Assembly: GCF_036323735.1 (NCBI RefSeq)
Contig: NC_086033.1
Location: 727,326-791,325, forward strand
Direction: 5' to 3'
DNA: 64,000 bases
DNA from: Rattus norvegicus
Taxonomy: Eukaryota > Chordata > Mammalia > Rodentia > Muridae
The notes under the pieces were generated by a model. The model was not told the origin of the DNA. It did not search any database and saw nothing but the letters and a program-made list of their open reading frames with translations. The translations under genes were made by a program, and so were the position numbers. Position 1 is the first letter of the stretch. Every line of letters starts with the position of its first letter. Of the stretch, positions 45,550 through 58,016 are shown one piece after another.

Positions 45550-46435
45550 AGATGCATTTTATATTCTTTTGTGTTCCTCTAAATGCCTGGCACAGTGTTT
45601 GCTTATAATAGCTGCAAATCAGTTTTGATAAATGCAGCATGAACTTTCCTCTGAGATCATTGGAATGGTAATAGTGATAAAATAAAAATGTGTTTTGGCC
45701 TCTGTTATTATACTACTGTGTATTATGTGGCAGGTATCAGGATAAGATCCTCATGTGTCTGTCTCGTTTAGTGTTTCTACAAGCTCTAACGATAAGTGGG
45801 GGGACCTGGAGAGGCCAGCTGTCTTCCTCAGTAAGACATTGACACAGCAAGAATGTGAACTGAGATCTTTGCAATCTCAGCTCTGAAATTTTGAATTATT
45901 ACTTGGAATGTATTCATCAGTTCCATAAGTGCTGAGAAACAGAAATCTTGAAAAATCCATTTCAATGAGGTATGACACAGAAACCACGCAAACATAATAA
46001 AGGCTAAGACGAGAATATAGCACAAGATCCCAGAAGGAAGGGCTCAAGCCTTATTTCTTGGGTGTTTCACCTAACTCACGCTAGTATAAATCCTCATTAT
46101 AAAATCCTGCATAGCTGTACCATTAACATCAGCATCAGTTCAGATGTTCAGTCACTCGACAGACTTAAGAGCAGGTAGAATTATAATGTGTTAGTTGCTG
46201 TACTAGGCCTGAATTTAAGGTGTGAATGCAATTTCCCTGCTGGAGGAGAGGAATATGTAAACTCAAGACTATAAATCCAAATACTTACAGGGAAAGGGAG
46301 ATAACAAGGGGGTGGCACATGATGTGATGGAGCCAGTCTCTCTAGCAAGGAAGAGAGGGTACTTCTTAAAATGTTTGTTGGCTGATTTTTCTCAATATCC
46401 ATTAACTACCTTCTTTCTCCATTTCTTCATCTGGT
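45550..46435. other. Intronic stretch, nothing recognised
   Basis: Unique-looking, with short frames only. Confidence 0.4.
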
Positions 46436-46441
46436 TTAAAG

Positions 46442-46442
<1 letters not shown>

Positions 46443-46497
<55 letters not shown>
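46443..46497. repeat. (GT)n microsatellite
   Basis: 27 GT units, the tail of the following antisense SINE. Confidence 0.98.
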
Positions 46498-46499
<2 letters not shown>

Positions 46500-46500
<1 letters not shown>

Positions 46501-46675
46501 CGTGCGCGTCCATGCTTGTTAGTAAGTACCCATGCCTGCAGGTGACTGTGGATGCCCTCGAGCTGGAGATACAAGCAGATGTGAGCTGCAAGATGTAGTT
46601 GCTGGGAACTGAATTCTGGTCTTCTGTAAGCACAGCAATGACTTTTAACCCATGAGTCATTTCTTCAGTCCCCAT
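46500..46675 (-). mobile_element. B2/B3 SINE, antisense
   Basis: gtgcgcgtccatgcttgtta, gagctggagatacaagcaga, gttgctgggaactgaattct, ggtcttctgtaagcacagca and ccatgagtcatttcttcagt are B3 reverse complement. Confidence 0.88.
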
Positions 46676-46679
46676 CTAA

Positions 46680-46979
46680 GACCCTCTTTCCTCTCCTTGT
46701 CAGTTACTTATCCTTGGTACTTAACCTGTGGGAACTGGGTAGGCTGAAGCATCATTTATCTGGTCAAGACAGGTAGTATCCTGGTTTCCTGTGTATAGGA
46801 CTTGTCTTCCTTCTTGCTGTATCAGTTGCCCAGAATCTATTACCAAACCTGTAATCTGGTACCTGCTAGCAATGTGAACCACCTCACATAATATCACCTC
46901 ACATATAATTAAACAAACAAGCATTCTTTCTAGGGTGAGTGAACATTTTCAGTGAACTTGGAGACAGGGTCAAATCCCC

Positions 46980-46980
<1 letters not shown>
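46680..46980. other. Intronic stretch, nothing recognised
   Basis: Unique-looking sequence between a SINE and a CA repeat. Confidence 0.4.

Positions 46981-46982
<2 letters not shown>

Positions 46983-47035
<53 letters not shown>
46983..47035. repeat. (CA)n microsatellite
   Basis: 26 CA units, perfect. Confidence 0.98.
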
Positions 47036-47038
<3 letters not shown>

Positions 47039-47039
47039 A

Positions 47040-47770
47040 CAAGCAAAGTACTCATTGTCTGAGGACTTCTTATTCCTTATTCTAATGTAGTCCTCCTTAT
47101 AGAAGGACCAGTACTTCTCGTCTGGTGGGAAGAAAGAAAGCTTGGCTCTTCTAGCCTTCTAGAGGCTTTATGGAAGACACAGGAGGACACAGTCCTCTGG
47201 TGCACTGACCTGCTCAGGGGGAGCCCCCTCTTCCTGCAGCCCAGGTTGTTCCCAGTCCCTCACTTCAGCTCTGTTGTATGGCCCATACCACCACATCTGT
47301 TAAGCCATTGTGCCATCTAGCGATGGAAAGTAGGAAAGTCATCCTCAGAAGTCTGTGCCCTTTGAATCCTGACTGATGAACCTCAGATTAAATTTTATCT
47401 TTTAGAGGGCAATTCAGAAGAGTCTTCAGCCTACAAGAAGAATCCTACCCCCAACAAAAAAAAGAAAAGAGAAAAAGACAGATGGCACAAACATAGCGGG
47501 GGTTCTGAAAGCTGGCCTTTGTGCTCATACTGAGTACAGACTGGCACCACAACTGCCCACCCACATCTCTGTCTAAACTGACACCCAGGGCAGGGCAAAG
47601 GTAAGCCCTTTAGGCTGATTGTGGATTAAAGATATGATTTTATTGAACTAGAATACTCTTGTCCAGGTTTATTCAGGGTTAAGTCTCCTTCTATATCTTG
47701 ACAGAAATGGTTTAGAGTCTGAAGGAAATACTGAGGTAAACCGTCGCTGCTTCTGTCATGTCAAGTTACC
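47040..47770. other. Intronic stretch, nothing recognised
   Basis: Unique-looking; A/G-rich at 47453-47480. Confidence 0.4.
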
Positions 47771-47776
47771 AGCTCC

Positions 47777-47823
47777 AAAACAAACAAACAAACAAACAAA
47801 CAAACAAACAAACAAACAAAAAA
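47777..47823. repeat. (AAAC)n microsatellite
   Basis: About 11 units. Confidence 0.97.
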
Positions 47824-48225
47824 CATGAGGGAGCAGTTTCTCAATAATTGGTTGCTTCTCAAAGCTAAACAGAAATAGGAACTTGGTAAGACAGCAGCAA
47901 AAGCCCTGAGTCTAGTCACAGTATTTGCACCCTAGTCCAGCAGAATAGATTTTATGAACCAGCACTTTAGTACCAGGACGGAGCTGTATTTTTGTACGTG
48001 TTACTATTTCAGGTGTTCTTCCTGGGAGGTGTGTTAGTGTGGTATTGTTATTGAGTACCATTTGGCTAGGTCTCAAGGTCTCCTTTGTGGAAGATAATGA
48101 TTCTTTTCATAGATAAGCTAATGGCTGCATAATACAAGGCAAAAAACATTGTGAATATTCTTACCCCGAGCTGCCACTGTTCCTACAACCTGTTTATAGA
48201 AAAAAGAAAACCTCCTTCTATTTTG

Positions 48226-48232
<7 letters not shown>

Positions 48233-48266
<34 letters not shown>

Positions 48267-48299
48267 TTCCTCCCTCCCTCTCTCTCTCATACACACAAG

Positions 48300-48332
<33 letters not shown>
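48233..48332. repeat. Compound (CT)n(CA)n microsatellite
   Basis: CT run, short TCCC-rich bridge, CT again, then CA at 48303-48331. Confidence 0.97.
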
Positions 48333-48334
<2 letters not shown>

Positions 48335-48484
48335 TCATACATTCATGCACACACACAGGCACATGCACACTCACACACTTAGATGGCAGAGACCTTGGGA
48401 CCTTGGCTTCAGTCTACTTTTTTCTGAAATGATCTCTTATGAAATGACCCATAACTCAGTAAGCTAGGAGTGAGTTGGGTATCT

Positions 48485-48600
48485 ATCCATCCCCTGGCTC
48501 CTCCTCCCCCAGCACCCAGCTTTTTAAGAGTGTTCTGGGGATTTAATGTGGGTCTTCCTGCTTGCAAGTCAAGCTCCCCACTGAGCCATCTCCTAAGTCT
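48485..48600 (-). mobile_element. B4/B3-family SINE fragment, antisense
   Basis: gcacccagctttttaagagt, ggggatttaatgtgggtctt, cctgcttgcaagtcaagctc and ccactgagccatctcctaag are the tRNA-derived head in reverse. Confidence 0.75.
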
Positions 48601-48604
48601 GACT

Positions 48605-49915
48605 ATTACCCACTCTCAGTGCCTGACCCCTGCGTTTCCATCTGTTTCTGTGACTATCTGCCTGGCAAAAGTGTGTGTGTGGGAGGGGGGTTAAGATGAA
48701 AAAAACAAGTGGCAAGAAAAAGTTCAGAGCCATAACCCAAGAAGAGCCTTCTAGATCCATCGCTGTTACATGGAACGTTCATGACTCTCCAGGGAAATGT
48801 ACTAGAGTAGTTGGCTTCCTTATTCTAGGACTAGCAGGGATCTCGATATAGGTATGGTTGTTCTGGGAGCATGGTGGGAATGGCTGTAAAACCAAGAACA
48901 TGCCAGACCAAGAAAAACAAATGCCTCATGTGTGCAAATATATTTCAGTAAATACCACTTTCCTAAGGTCTAGATACCAAAGGAAACAAGTGTTTCCAGA
49001 AAGACATGGGTGAGGAAGGATTCCTGAAAGCAGGCTTTAGGGACTCCTCCTTATCTTCTGGAATGAATTTATATATTATTTATTTCAGTCACATCTGCAT
49101 GGGAGAGAAAGGCAAAGAATGCTATTCATATGTATATAAGTGTATTTTAAAATAGCCATCTCTGTTGAAATAGCAACTCAAAAGTGTGAACAAAAGGGAA
49201 GTCTTCATGATGATTAGCTCCTACATGCTGATTACAGAAGTCAGTGATATTTCTTCCCTGCTGCTGGGTGTTCAGTCTGGACAACAATCCTCCCAAAGAC
49301 CTTGAGCAACTTTGGATAAAACACCTAGGTTCATGCTTTGTCCGTTGTCAGAACTGATCTGTAGGATACATTGGTGTGGGCTGCCTTGCCTTGGGCAGGG
49401 TTCTCTATGTTCTAGTCTCACAGCTGGGTAGTATACTGGGAAATCTACTAGGTACTGAACAAGAGCCATTGAGCGAGCAAGGGAGTGACATAAGAATCAG
49501 AGTATCCATGTTGTATTCTACAGGAGAGAGATCAGCAAAAGTTTCCCGTGATTTCCCAGGTAGTAAACTCTGAAGACCACCCAATTACCATTACCACTAT
49601 TCATCCTTTCACCAGGGCCTGGAGTCAGCTCCATGCAATATGGACTGGATGAACAATGTGAAATATATACTTATATAAAAATGTCCATATGTGACATTAT
49701 ACCATACATAATGAATATATACAATAATATTTTTTATAAAAAGTATTCATGGACATTTAAATTGGAAGTCTGTATAACTCCAAGGTTTAGAAAGCACTCT
49801 TGTGTTTAAAAATGTGAAGAAACACGTGCACAAGCTGGTGATGATCTAGGTGTGCTCACATGTCATAGTTTACCTTCTGTAGAGGATTACTATACATGGT
49901 TAGGGTAGAGATCGT
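48605..49915. other. Intronic stretch, nothing recognised
   Basis: AT-rich at 49655-49745. No element was identified. Confidence 0.4.
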
Positions 49916-49924
49916 ATGAAGCTT

Positions 49925-50055
49925 TAATAAAGTCATTCATTCACTCAAGCCTTTGTTGAGTACTTGCTGTGTGCCACACTCTGTCCTAGGCACTGGATGT
50001 ACCAACAGACCTGTGATTAGTCACCAGCCTGAGGAAGAGGTCCTTATTCTTGATA
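49925..50055 (+). mobile_element. Ancient mammalian interspersed repeat (LINE or MIR type)
   Basis: attcattcactcaagccttt, gttgagtacttgctgtgtgc and cacactctgtcctaggcact gga follow the widespread ttcattcaacaaatatttattgagcacctactatgtgccaggcactg motif. Confidence 0.6.
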
Positions 50056-50060
50056 GCTTA

Positions 50061-50080
50061 TGACTCAGAAGAATGAGTCA
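50061..50080. promoter_or_regulatory. Two inverted AP-1-type sites
   Basis: TGACTCA (50061-50067) and TGAGTCA (50074-50080) are consensus AP-1/TRE heptamers in inverted orientation, separated by gaagaa. Function is inferred from the motif only. Confidence 0.35.
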
Positions 50081-50104
50081 CGACATTGTAGTAAATAAGA
50101 GCCC

Positions 50105-52070
50105 CTCAGTCTAATGAATGTGCATGAAGCACTTTAACGAATTAGACATTTCTACCCAGTGCCTGCCATATGTAGCCAGCGTCTTTCAGGCAATCCTTAT
50201 TCACAGACTGGAAAATCGGTAGGGATGGGGTGATTTCCCCGTGAACTCTAATTTGCTTTGACGCCTAACAATTTGCTACTGGTTCTTGTACATCAAATGC
50301 TCACTCGAGAGTTCTAGTGGGTTTTCAGATACCTCCCCTTAAACATCATGAAGACATAGGAAAAAAAATCTCTTTCTCCTCATTTGTCCCCATTCGTCCC
50401 ATTCTCTAACTTGATCAAAACCAGTGATGAGAACAAATCCTCTCTCTAGATTGTAGTTAGAAAACAGGGTAATTTTTTTTTGGTCTTGCCTATTTCATTT
50501 CCTGAAAACAAAAATAGCCTAGGAAACTATTAAATATAACAGAAGCAAGTAAAATTGGAGCCTTGAAAAGTTTCACATCATGTTTTTCCTGCTTGTCTGC
50601 TTTGGGCCTGCCTAAATTCAATAATCCATGCAGCTTGAGCTCCAGCTTCAAGGTGTCTTCCCCTGCCACCAACAAATGTGCAATCCTCTTGAATCCTTTA
50701 GGGGATTCCAAGGCAAATGGAACAGGATTTAATTGTCTGAGAGATTTTATTTGCTTATTAGAACAATTTGGTCTGTGGCATTACCTATATGGGGAATAAA
50801 TCCCTTAGCTGCATCAATTTGATAGTTTCTAGCTCATTGGATTGCAGTTTTTTTCTACATAAAAGGATATCTGGCATGGAGCCACCCAGAGTGACTTTTA
50901 TCACAGTGCAAAGTAATAACAATGTGAACAGCACCAGTGTCTCTTGAGAGCTGGAGAAGAAGGCAAAGGGAGAAAAGGGCAGAATTTAGAGATATAATTT
51001 GGGATTAATAAATGATTCATCCAGAAGATCAGTATTGATCACAGCTCTGAGGTTGGGTGTACTGTGAGATTGTAAGACACAGTTCATCCAGGAATAGCCT
51101 GATCTAGTTATGGATATGGGAAATCAAAGTACCGTGTCTACAATGGGAATTTAACATCTGTTGAGTAAATATAACAGAGAAATGATAAAGTGTTCAATAG
51201 TAACACTGAAAACCAGACAGGAGAAAATGTGCATTTAAATGCAGGCACATGTTTGCTTTGGCTATAAGCCATTTGTTGGTTGTGTGATACAAAAAGGTAT
51301 CTATACATGCACATGATAGAGTGCAGCTTGGTAAAAAAGTAACTGGAGGTTGGAATCATGCGCTTGGCTTTTTCTCAGATCATAAAGTGATTGGCACAAT
51401 GAGATAGTCAATATTAAGTCAACCATCTATGAGACTCCAAATGAAGAAATCTTACCTGCTTTGCTCATCATTCTCTGAATGAATAAATATAGGCATCAAT
51501 AAAAGAGGCATTGTTTATTTTTTTAGCCAGACTCTCTCTTAAGGATCATCGTGCAGACATGGGTCATGGAGCAGTCAGACACTGTTTCCTTCAAGTTAGA
51601 AATGGAATGATAAGGGAGGATATGACCAGATAAGGGGCCAGATAATAGGGAAAGTTCTCAGGCTACCTAGAGGTTCCAGTGAGTAACTTAAGTGTAGGGA
51701 GGTGGTTGATAGAGCTGTAATGTTTCTGACAAGAGCTGTACCTGATCATATTCAGTAGATGAAAGCACCATGTGGAGAATGGACAATACTGAAAACTAGA
51801 CTCATAAGTCAAGAGCCTGGGGGTCAGCTCCCCGTGTGTATTTCCTGGTGAGAGTGAATGCAGCCCTAAATTATGGGCTGTTGAGTCCCCTGCTTGGATC
51901 TCTTCAATTGTTAATTTGAAAGAAGACTTAGTGCCAAGCAGGAGTGGCCTTGGTGACCAATAGAAAGCAGGGATCATCAGGACTGCTTGAGTTTACTTAG
52001 GAGCATTTATAAAGCACAAAACATCCACATAGACATTCCATCTAGAAAACATTCTGGGAAAGCCATTATA
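50105..52070. other. Repeat-poor intron, candidate conserved noncoding region
   Basis: About 50450-51060 is AT-rich, complex and free of simple repeats. No exon-like block was found. Confidence 0.35.
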
Positions 52071-52074
52071 ATTT

Positions 52075-52215
52075 GATTGGCATTTTGAAGTGAGTTTTGT
52101 TGTTCTCCTCGACTTGGCAGATAGGAACAAGGATATTTAAAGAGGTGATTGGCCCAGGAAATTGTACAACTAGTAAATAGCATTACTGGGTCTATCATTG
52201 GAGGCCTGACAAACT
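52075..52215 (+). mobile_element. MIR-type SINE
   Basis: cttggcagataggaacaagg, aagaggtgattggcccagga and aattgtacaactagtaaata follow the MIR core. Confidence 0.7.
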
Positions 52216-52219
52216 GGTG

Positions 52220-52760
52220 ACCTTCTTAATATGGCACAACAGCTAGGAGATAACCCTGCCCTACCAGTAAGGACTAAGCATACCTTCTAGTGCTTCTAGT
52301 GGAGTGAGTTATTATCTGATTTGGTGCCCCAGGAATTATGTAAGTTAAGTTATTTAAGAGTATACTGATGTACCTGTAGATGTGAGGACTTCGGGGAGAG
52401 GTAGAGTTGAATTGAGCCTTAAAGCATGGGTAGAAAAATGGAGGGGCAAGGAAGGGCATGTAAAGGTAAGAGAAAAATTATACATAGGAGAAAAGTCTTG
52501 CTTGGGCTATGTAGGGGATCCAGTGAGTATGTAATCTAGATTATTTTTGTGTACCTGTAGAGGGGATAGTTGATAGAAGTGCAGTGTTACTTTTAAGAGA
52601 AAGAGTGTAGGAGTCTGGGCAGACTGGTCTGTGAAAATCACTGAGGAAAATGGAGACAAGCCTTCCCCAAGACTCTGTTACATCCCTCATTTGAAATCCC
52701 TCCTTTAGAAACATAGTAGGTAGGACTTTCCTACCTGTTCACCCACCCAGTACTTCATTT
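52220..52760. other. Intronic stretch, nothing recognised
   Basis: Loosely similar words (gatccagtgagta, gtgtacctgtaga) recur here and near 51670, too diverged to call a repeat. Confidence 0.35.
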
Positions 52761-52764
52761 CACA

Positions 52765-52880
52765 TCATCTTGGTCCATTCAAGAGGCATTTACTACATCT
52801 CTACTATATTTCCAGCACTGCATTAAGTCTCAGATGACTAACAGGAAATACCTATGCATGTGTGGTGAATCTATACAGGA
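52765..52880 (+). mobile_element. Ancient mammalian interspersed repeat fragment
   Basis: ccattcaagaggcatttact, acatctctactatatttcca and gcactgcattaag resemble the same motif as at 49925, more diverged. Confidence 0.4.
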
Positions 52881-52884
52881 GTGA

Positions 52885-54010
52885 AAGAACAAAAGAGGAG
52901 AGATTTGAGTTATTGTCTTCATTCCACTACAGTTTCAGAGTAAGGTAGGGCAGGGAAAGAGAGCAAGGAGAAAAGAGACGGCCAGGTCCCAAGAAAAGGG
53001 TGGGCAAAGGAAGGCAGAATTTGGCTGTTTGGACTCTTAGATTCTAGGACTTTATTAGCTAGAGAAAGGGAGGACAGGCAGAATGAGCCAAAGGCTAATG
53101 CCTTGTAGTGAACCAAAAAGACATTAAAAAAAAAAGACAAGAAAACAAGAAAATAGGTGAGACTTAGATTGAAGGGAAGCAGAAGGCATAGGAAAATGTT
53201 TTCATGTCAGACAGAAGAGGATCATCTGGTCCAAGGTCATCTCTACATCTCCTTAGGCAAGCCCTGGGCAGGAATGATGCAGCTCTGGGAAGTTTTCCAA
53301 CACCAAGGCCAACTCAAAGCCCATCCTTCCCAGAAGAAAGCTGAGGAAGCATCTATCCAAGAGAAGATGCTCAGTTATTTTAGAAGAAGGAGAAGTGGCC
53401 ACAATATGCAGCAGAAAGACAGAGGTGATAGAGCTCAGAACTGCCATTTTCCTGAAACTGAAGCCAGAGAGACGAACTGTCTTCTAATAACTGTCTTGGG
53501 ATTTTATTCTGGGGGCTTAGCAGAGGAGGAAAAGTGTATGAGAACACCTTCAGACCTTGGATGGTTTATGGCAGCGTTTGAAATTGCTGGTAAAACTATG
53601 ACCTTGTAATTCATAGCTGTGCCATATATTCCAGCCCAAAGTATAATTTATGCACCCAGCCAGGTCCTTTGAAAATGAATAGGGGGAAGTCTCACATAAC
53701 ACACAGTTTATAAAGCAGTGCTGTTTTTAATGTAAAATATCCTTGACTTAAACGAGTGTTGTTTACTTTGGTCCAAGGTTGTTACTGCAGTTCCTGTAGA
53801 ATGGGATGGGGTTTCAAGGAACTCTAATAACATGGCTGTTTTTGCTGGTGGGGCTGCTGCATTTAAACGTACTCAAGGCTCTTTTTATCCCAGTCTGTAT
53901 CACCCCAAAAGAAGTATCACCATAAAATCCTTCTCTTGATACAAAACCTGGGCCACTAGGTAAGCTTGGCCTTAGCACAGGCTTTAACCTGACAAAAGAG
54001 CTTAACTTCC
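52885..54010. other. Intronic stretch with a 150-codon chance frame
   Basis: The + frame at 53157-53609 lacks known domains or a supported start and is not called as a gene. An A-rich run lies at 53127-53155. Confidence 0.4.
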
Positions 54011-54017
54011 TTAGCTA

Positions 54018-54046
54018 ACAAAACAAAACAAAACAAAACAAAACAA
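54018..54046. repeat. (AAAAC)n microsatellite
   Basis: Five to six pentamer units. Confidence 0.96.
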
Positions 54047-54049
54047 CTG

Positions 54050-55105
54050 TTAGAAGCTGCAAGTAGTTCATTCCAAGCTCCTGTGGCCTCAGTTACAGTG
54101 CTAGAGTGGAAAACAATTAGGAGACAGCTAGGACTATTGGAGACAGAATGCTAGGAGCATCTCATCTCCCTGGAAAGGCTGTAGGAACAAAACCAGAGTC
54201 TTCTGCCCTGCAGTCAGGAGAGAAAAGCCCTTTATCTGAGGCTTAGAACCTCCTGGACAGCTAGGCTACAGCGCCACCCCTATGGGGTGATCTTGGACAT
54301 CAAAGCAGAAAGACAAGCTTCCAGTCTTTTCTACTTAAGGGGGTCATTTTAGGATCAAGGGAGAGTGTTCTAACTCTGATCCAGTGACTGGAGTCACTTA
54401 TTTCCTCTTCCTGTTTACTCCTCCTCTCACCACCACCACCCTGTTACCTGTGCCTCAATAAAGCTTAAGGACAATGACCTGACTCAGACCTCCTTCAACT
54501 TGAGCCCATTCTGTCTGATCTCCTTTCTGTCTTTGTAATCCTTCTCCACTGATTTTTCCTTTTAGAAACCTGTGCCTGTTCCTGTCTGACAAGGCCACAT
54601 AGTTTTCTAGATCTGTTTCTCGCTCCTTTCTGCTCTCTCCTTGCCTGCCCCTGCCCTCTGAGTGCCAGAAATGATGATAATAACTGCAGCTTGGAGCAGA
54701 GAAGGAGAGAGGTGTTTGTGATGCAGTGATCAAGGCCCCAGTCATCTTGGAACAGGCCCCAGGGTACTGTTCCCATTAAAGGCAGTGGAGCTTGGAGGCA
54801 CTGCGGCCTTTTGTTGGGACTTCCTAGGTGTCCACTGATCTTAGTTTCCATCAAGGGAAGGACAAGGGGCCAAGTGTTTGACTTGATTCATAAAGATGGG
54901 TCCAGCTCCATTAGCTTAAGGCAACTCTTATTTTGTTCCATGGCTTTTATTTTATAGAGTTCAGTTAGCCTGGACATCTTCAGTAAGTATTTTCAAAATT
55001 CTATTTTGTAATTTTCTTTTTAAAAAAAGAAATGGAAGCAGTCACAACAAACAATATAAAAATTTATTCCATCTCTTGAAGATCATTGTATACGTAGAAA
55101 GAGAA
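54050..55105. other. Intronic stretch, nothing recognised
   Basis: Two overlapping minus frames (54455-54854) have no recognisable protein. No repeat was identified. Confidence 0.4.
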
Positions 55106-55111
55106 AGAAGG

Positions 55112-55230
55112 TAAATACACTACTGCCCATTCCTGTAATCCTAGCACATAGGGGTTAGAGGCAGGTGGATTGGGTGTAGAAGGCCAACCTTGACTATGAG
55201 AACTTATCTCAAGCTAAAAAGTTAAACAAA
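55112..55230 (+). mobile_element. B1 SINE (decayed)
   Basis: cccattcctgtaatcctagc, ttagaggcaggtggattggg and gagaacttatctcaagct follow B1. Confidence 0.7.
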
Positions 55231-55234
55231 CCGA

Positions 55235-55700
55235 AAATTGTATTAAAAGATCTTATAGTATATTATAGTACACCTGGTTTTTTAGAAGTAAAACTGTTAA
55301 ATTTATGTTTCCTTGAGCATACAGAAAATAGAGAAATAGGAATTGTTAGTTTTCATCCTTAAGATATTGCTAGTATAAGTATAGGAAAGCACTTCAGAAA
55401 ACAATATACCAAAGTTGTATTTTCCTTTAACTGTAGCATTTGCTATGCTATGGTGTGGGTGAATTTTTGGGTGTGAATGAAGGGAATATGTCTGTATTTG
55501 CCTTTTGCTTTAGTTACTGTCCTTTATTTGCTAGCTATGCTATCTTCTTTACTGTTTACCTGAATAGTAAACAGGCATGCTTAGAACAGGGCAGAGCCAA
55601 TAGCTTCTGGAGCTGGACCATGTAGCCTTGATCCCCCTTTCATCCCATGATGTCCAGATAACTGTAAGAAATCTGTCCTCTCTTTCTCCTACACGATGAT
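55235..55700. other. Intronic stretch, nothing recognised
   Basis: AT-rich unique-looking sequence. Confidence 0.4.
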
Positions 55701-55707
55701 CTAAACT

Positions 55708-56054
55708 GCTATGGTGGTTTGAATATGTTTGGCCCAGGGAGTGGCACTATTAGGAGGTGTGGCCTTGTTGGATTGGTTGTACCCTTGTTGGAGGAAGTGT
55801 GCCATTGTCGGGGTGAGCAATGAGACCCTCCTTCTGGCCATGTGGAAGCCATATTGCTCCTGGCTTCCTTTGGTTGAAGATGTAGAACTCTGACCCCTTC
55901 CAGCATCATGCCTACCTGAATGCTGCCATATTTTCTGCCTTATTCTGATGATAATAGACTGAACCTGTAAGCCAGCTCCAATTAAATGTTGTCCTTTATA
56001 AGAGTTGCCTTGGTCACAGAGTCTGTTCACAGCACTAACACCCTAACTAAGACA
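55708..56054 (+). mobile_element. MaLR-like solo LTR
   Basis: The 347-bp element starts tgctatggtggtttgaatat and ends ccctaactaagaca. It holds the common rodent words ggaggtgtggccttgttgga, gatgtagaactctgacccct and gttgcct tggtcaca, with an ATTAAA signal at 55981-55986. The layout (TG..CA ends, polyadenylation signal about 70 bp from the 3' end) suggests an ERVL-MaLR LTR. The subfamily is not certain, and no clean target duplication was found. Confidence 0.65.
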
Positions 56055-56059
56055 ACCAC

Positions 56060-57500
56060 CTTTTAGAAGATGTTGTGGGGATAAAGTGAACTGTAAAACA
56101 TAGATTAAAAAGACTCCAACCACAGTAAGAGTTGGTGCTTACTCTTCATTCATGTATTGGGCTTTGCATGGTGGGCATCAGCTCTTTGTGTAGTCACTGA
56201 ATGTTGCCTGTGGGCCTCCTAGAGGTCATGGTCTTTAAACTCCTCAAGCAAGACCAGCATGGAGGTGATCAGTAATTGATCTGGCCCCTACACCCTTCGA
56301 TATGAAAACACACACACATGAACATGTACAGTCATGTGCAGAAACTGGCTACTACACTTCCCCGGGAGCATGTTGCTTTAGTTGCTCATGATGAAGCTTG
56401 TTTGCAAACAAATTTTTTTTATTGCTACTTTCCCATCTCTACCTTAGTTCCCCATTCCCTTCCTGATGCTCTCTGAGATAGACTCTCCAAAAAATCATTC
56501 ATAATTAGATCCATTTCTAAGGTTCTGCTTGGTAGGGGGCAAACTGTAACGTCCCACTTTCTAAAACAACAGTGATATAGGCTCACACTCTCTCACACAC
56601 AGAGGGGAAGAGAGATTCCAGAAAGTTCTGCAGGTCTCTGTGTATGAACATTAGAACCAAGATTTCAATGTAACCAACACACCAATCCAGTACATAATAT
56701 GTGGCTTTTGTTATCCAAGATGATAAAATGACAAGGTGTAAAGGATGACCTTCAAACCCATATCTTTTGCAATATACAAAAATAAACACGTCCAGACCTG
56801 TCTTCACAGTCTTCGCCCTTAGTCACAATAATCACTCAGTTCCACAAACTCCACCATCCACTCTCTGTCGATGGTGATGGGTATTTGACCGCTTTTAAGA
56901 TGGGGAGTCCCTTTTTGGATCAGACTTGTACTGACCTCTGTATGAGGAGCTATGATATTCAGTTCCTTTGTGACTCCCAAGGCCCCAAGGAAACAACTCA
57001 GCAGATTGATTTTGAACCAGATTTCAGCTCCTGAAACATGTAGGAGAAATGGCAAGATTTGCTATTTTGATGATTTTACTGCCTGGAATAATAATAAAAA
57101 AATCTCCTAATTAGCAAGTACAATTAGCATTTATAAAAAAAAACAATCCATCCACAAGGTGAATTCACTGAGATGTAACATCTTGTTCCTGATGCTGTGG
57201 TGCTGGGATAAGTGGGATCATTCAGGAATTAGGAATTCTAATGAGCCAAGTACTTCAGCCTTCAAGTGCATCTGGCCCAGCTGGGAGGGCAGAATCTACA
57301 GCAACCAGGAGCAAGTTTCCTGGACTGATTCAGTGCTCCAGAGAAGGCTTTTGTTTTGTTCCCAGTTGCAAAGGAGCCATAGAAACTGCAGGTTTATGGG
57401 AGTGTTTTTAATTTTTTTTATACCTTGGCTATGTTTAGTACTAATATTTTTTGTGGGTCAAATGACCTTCTGAAGCAGAGAGCTGCGTGAGTAGAGAAAT
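56060..57500. other. Intronic stretch, nothing recognised
   Basis: A short T run (about 56411-56420) is present. No repeat was named. Confidence 0.4.
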
Positions 57501-57507
57501 TTGATCT

Positions 57508-57859
57508 TGTGTTAGATTTTCATTGCTTTGACAAAACACCTAACATACGCGACTTCAAGGCCAAAAGGTTTATTTGGTTCATAGGTTCTGAGGTCTCATT
57601 GCATGACCTGCTGGTTCGGTTGCTTTTGAACCTGTGGGGATGTAGAACATCTGTGTAGGAGCATTCAACAAAGCAAAACGGTTCACCTTCCAGTGACTGG
57701 GAAAGAAGGCAAACAGGAAAGGGGTATGGCCTCAATAGCCCCTTCAAAGGCAAGATCTCAAGGATCAAACAGCCTTCCAGGTGCCTCAGTTCCCAAAGGC
57801 TACACCACTTCCCAGTAATGCCACATGTTGGCAGCCGAGGCTTTAGCATATAAGCCTTG
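57508..57859 (-). mobile_element. LTR-like rodent repeat, antisense, left part
   Basis: gattttcattgctttgacaa, aacacctaacata, aaggtttatttggttcatag and gcctcagttcccaaaggcta, caccacttcccagtaatgcc, continuing to ggctttagcatataagcctt, match a rodent repeat also present at 62640. On the minus strand AATAAA is at + strand 57569-57576. It is interrupted by a SINE and resumes at about 58017. Confidence 0.55.
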
Positions 57860-58016
57860 GTGCTGGGGAGTCATTCTGTAAAGCGGTGTGTGCTGCACAA
57901 ACCTGAGGACCTAGTATGGATTGCTAGCACCAAGGTCAAAGCTGAGTGTGGCAGCACACATAGTAACCTCACTGCTGGGGGATGGAAGATGGGCAGACCC
58001 TGTGTTCACTCTTCTC
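57860..58016 (+). mobile_element. B4/B3-family SINE nested in the LTR-like element
   Basis: ggtgctggggagtcattctg, ctgcacaaacctgaggacct, gctgagtgtggcagcacaca, tagtaacctcactgctgggg and gatgggcagaccctg are a plus-oriented SINE. Left and right host sequences continue each other across it. Confidence 0.75.

Noticed and set aside
53157..53609. 150-codon + ORF
   Set aside because: No familiar motif and no exon signals at its ends. Composition is like the flanking intron.
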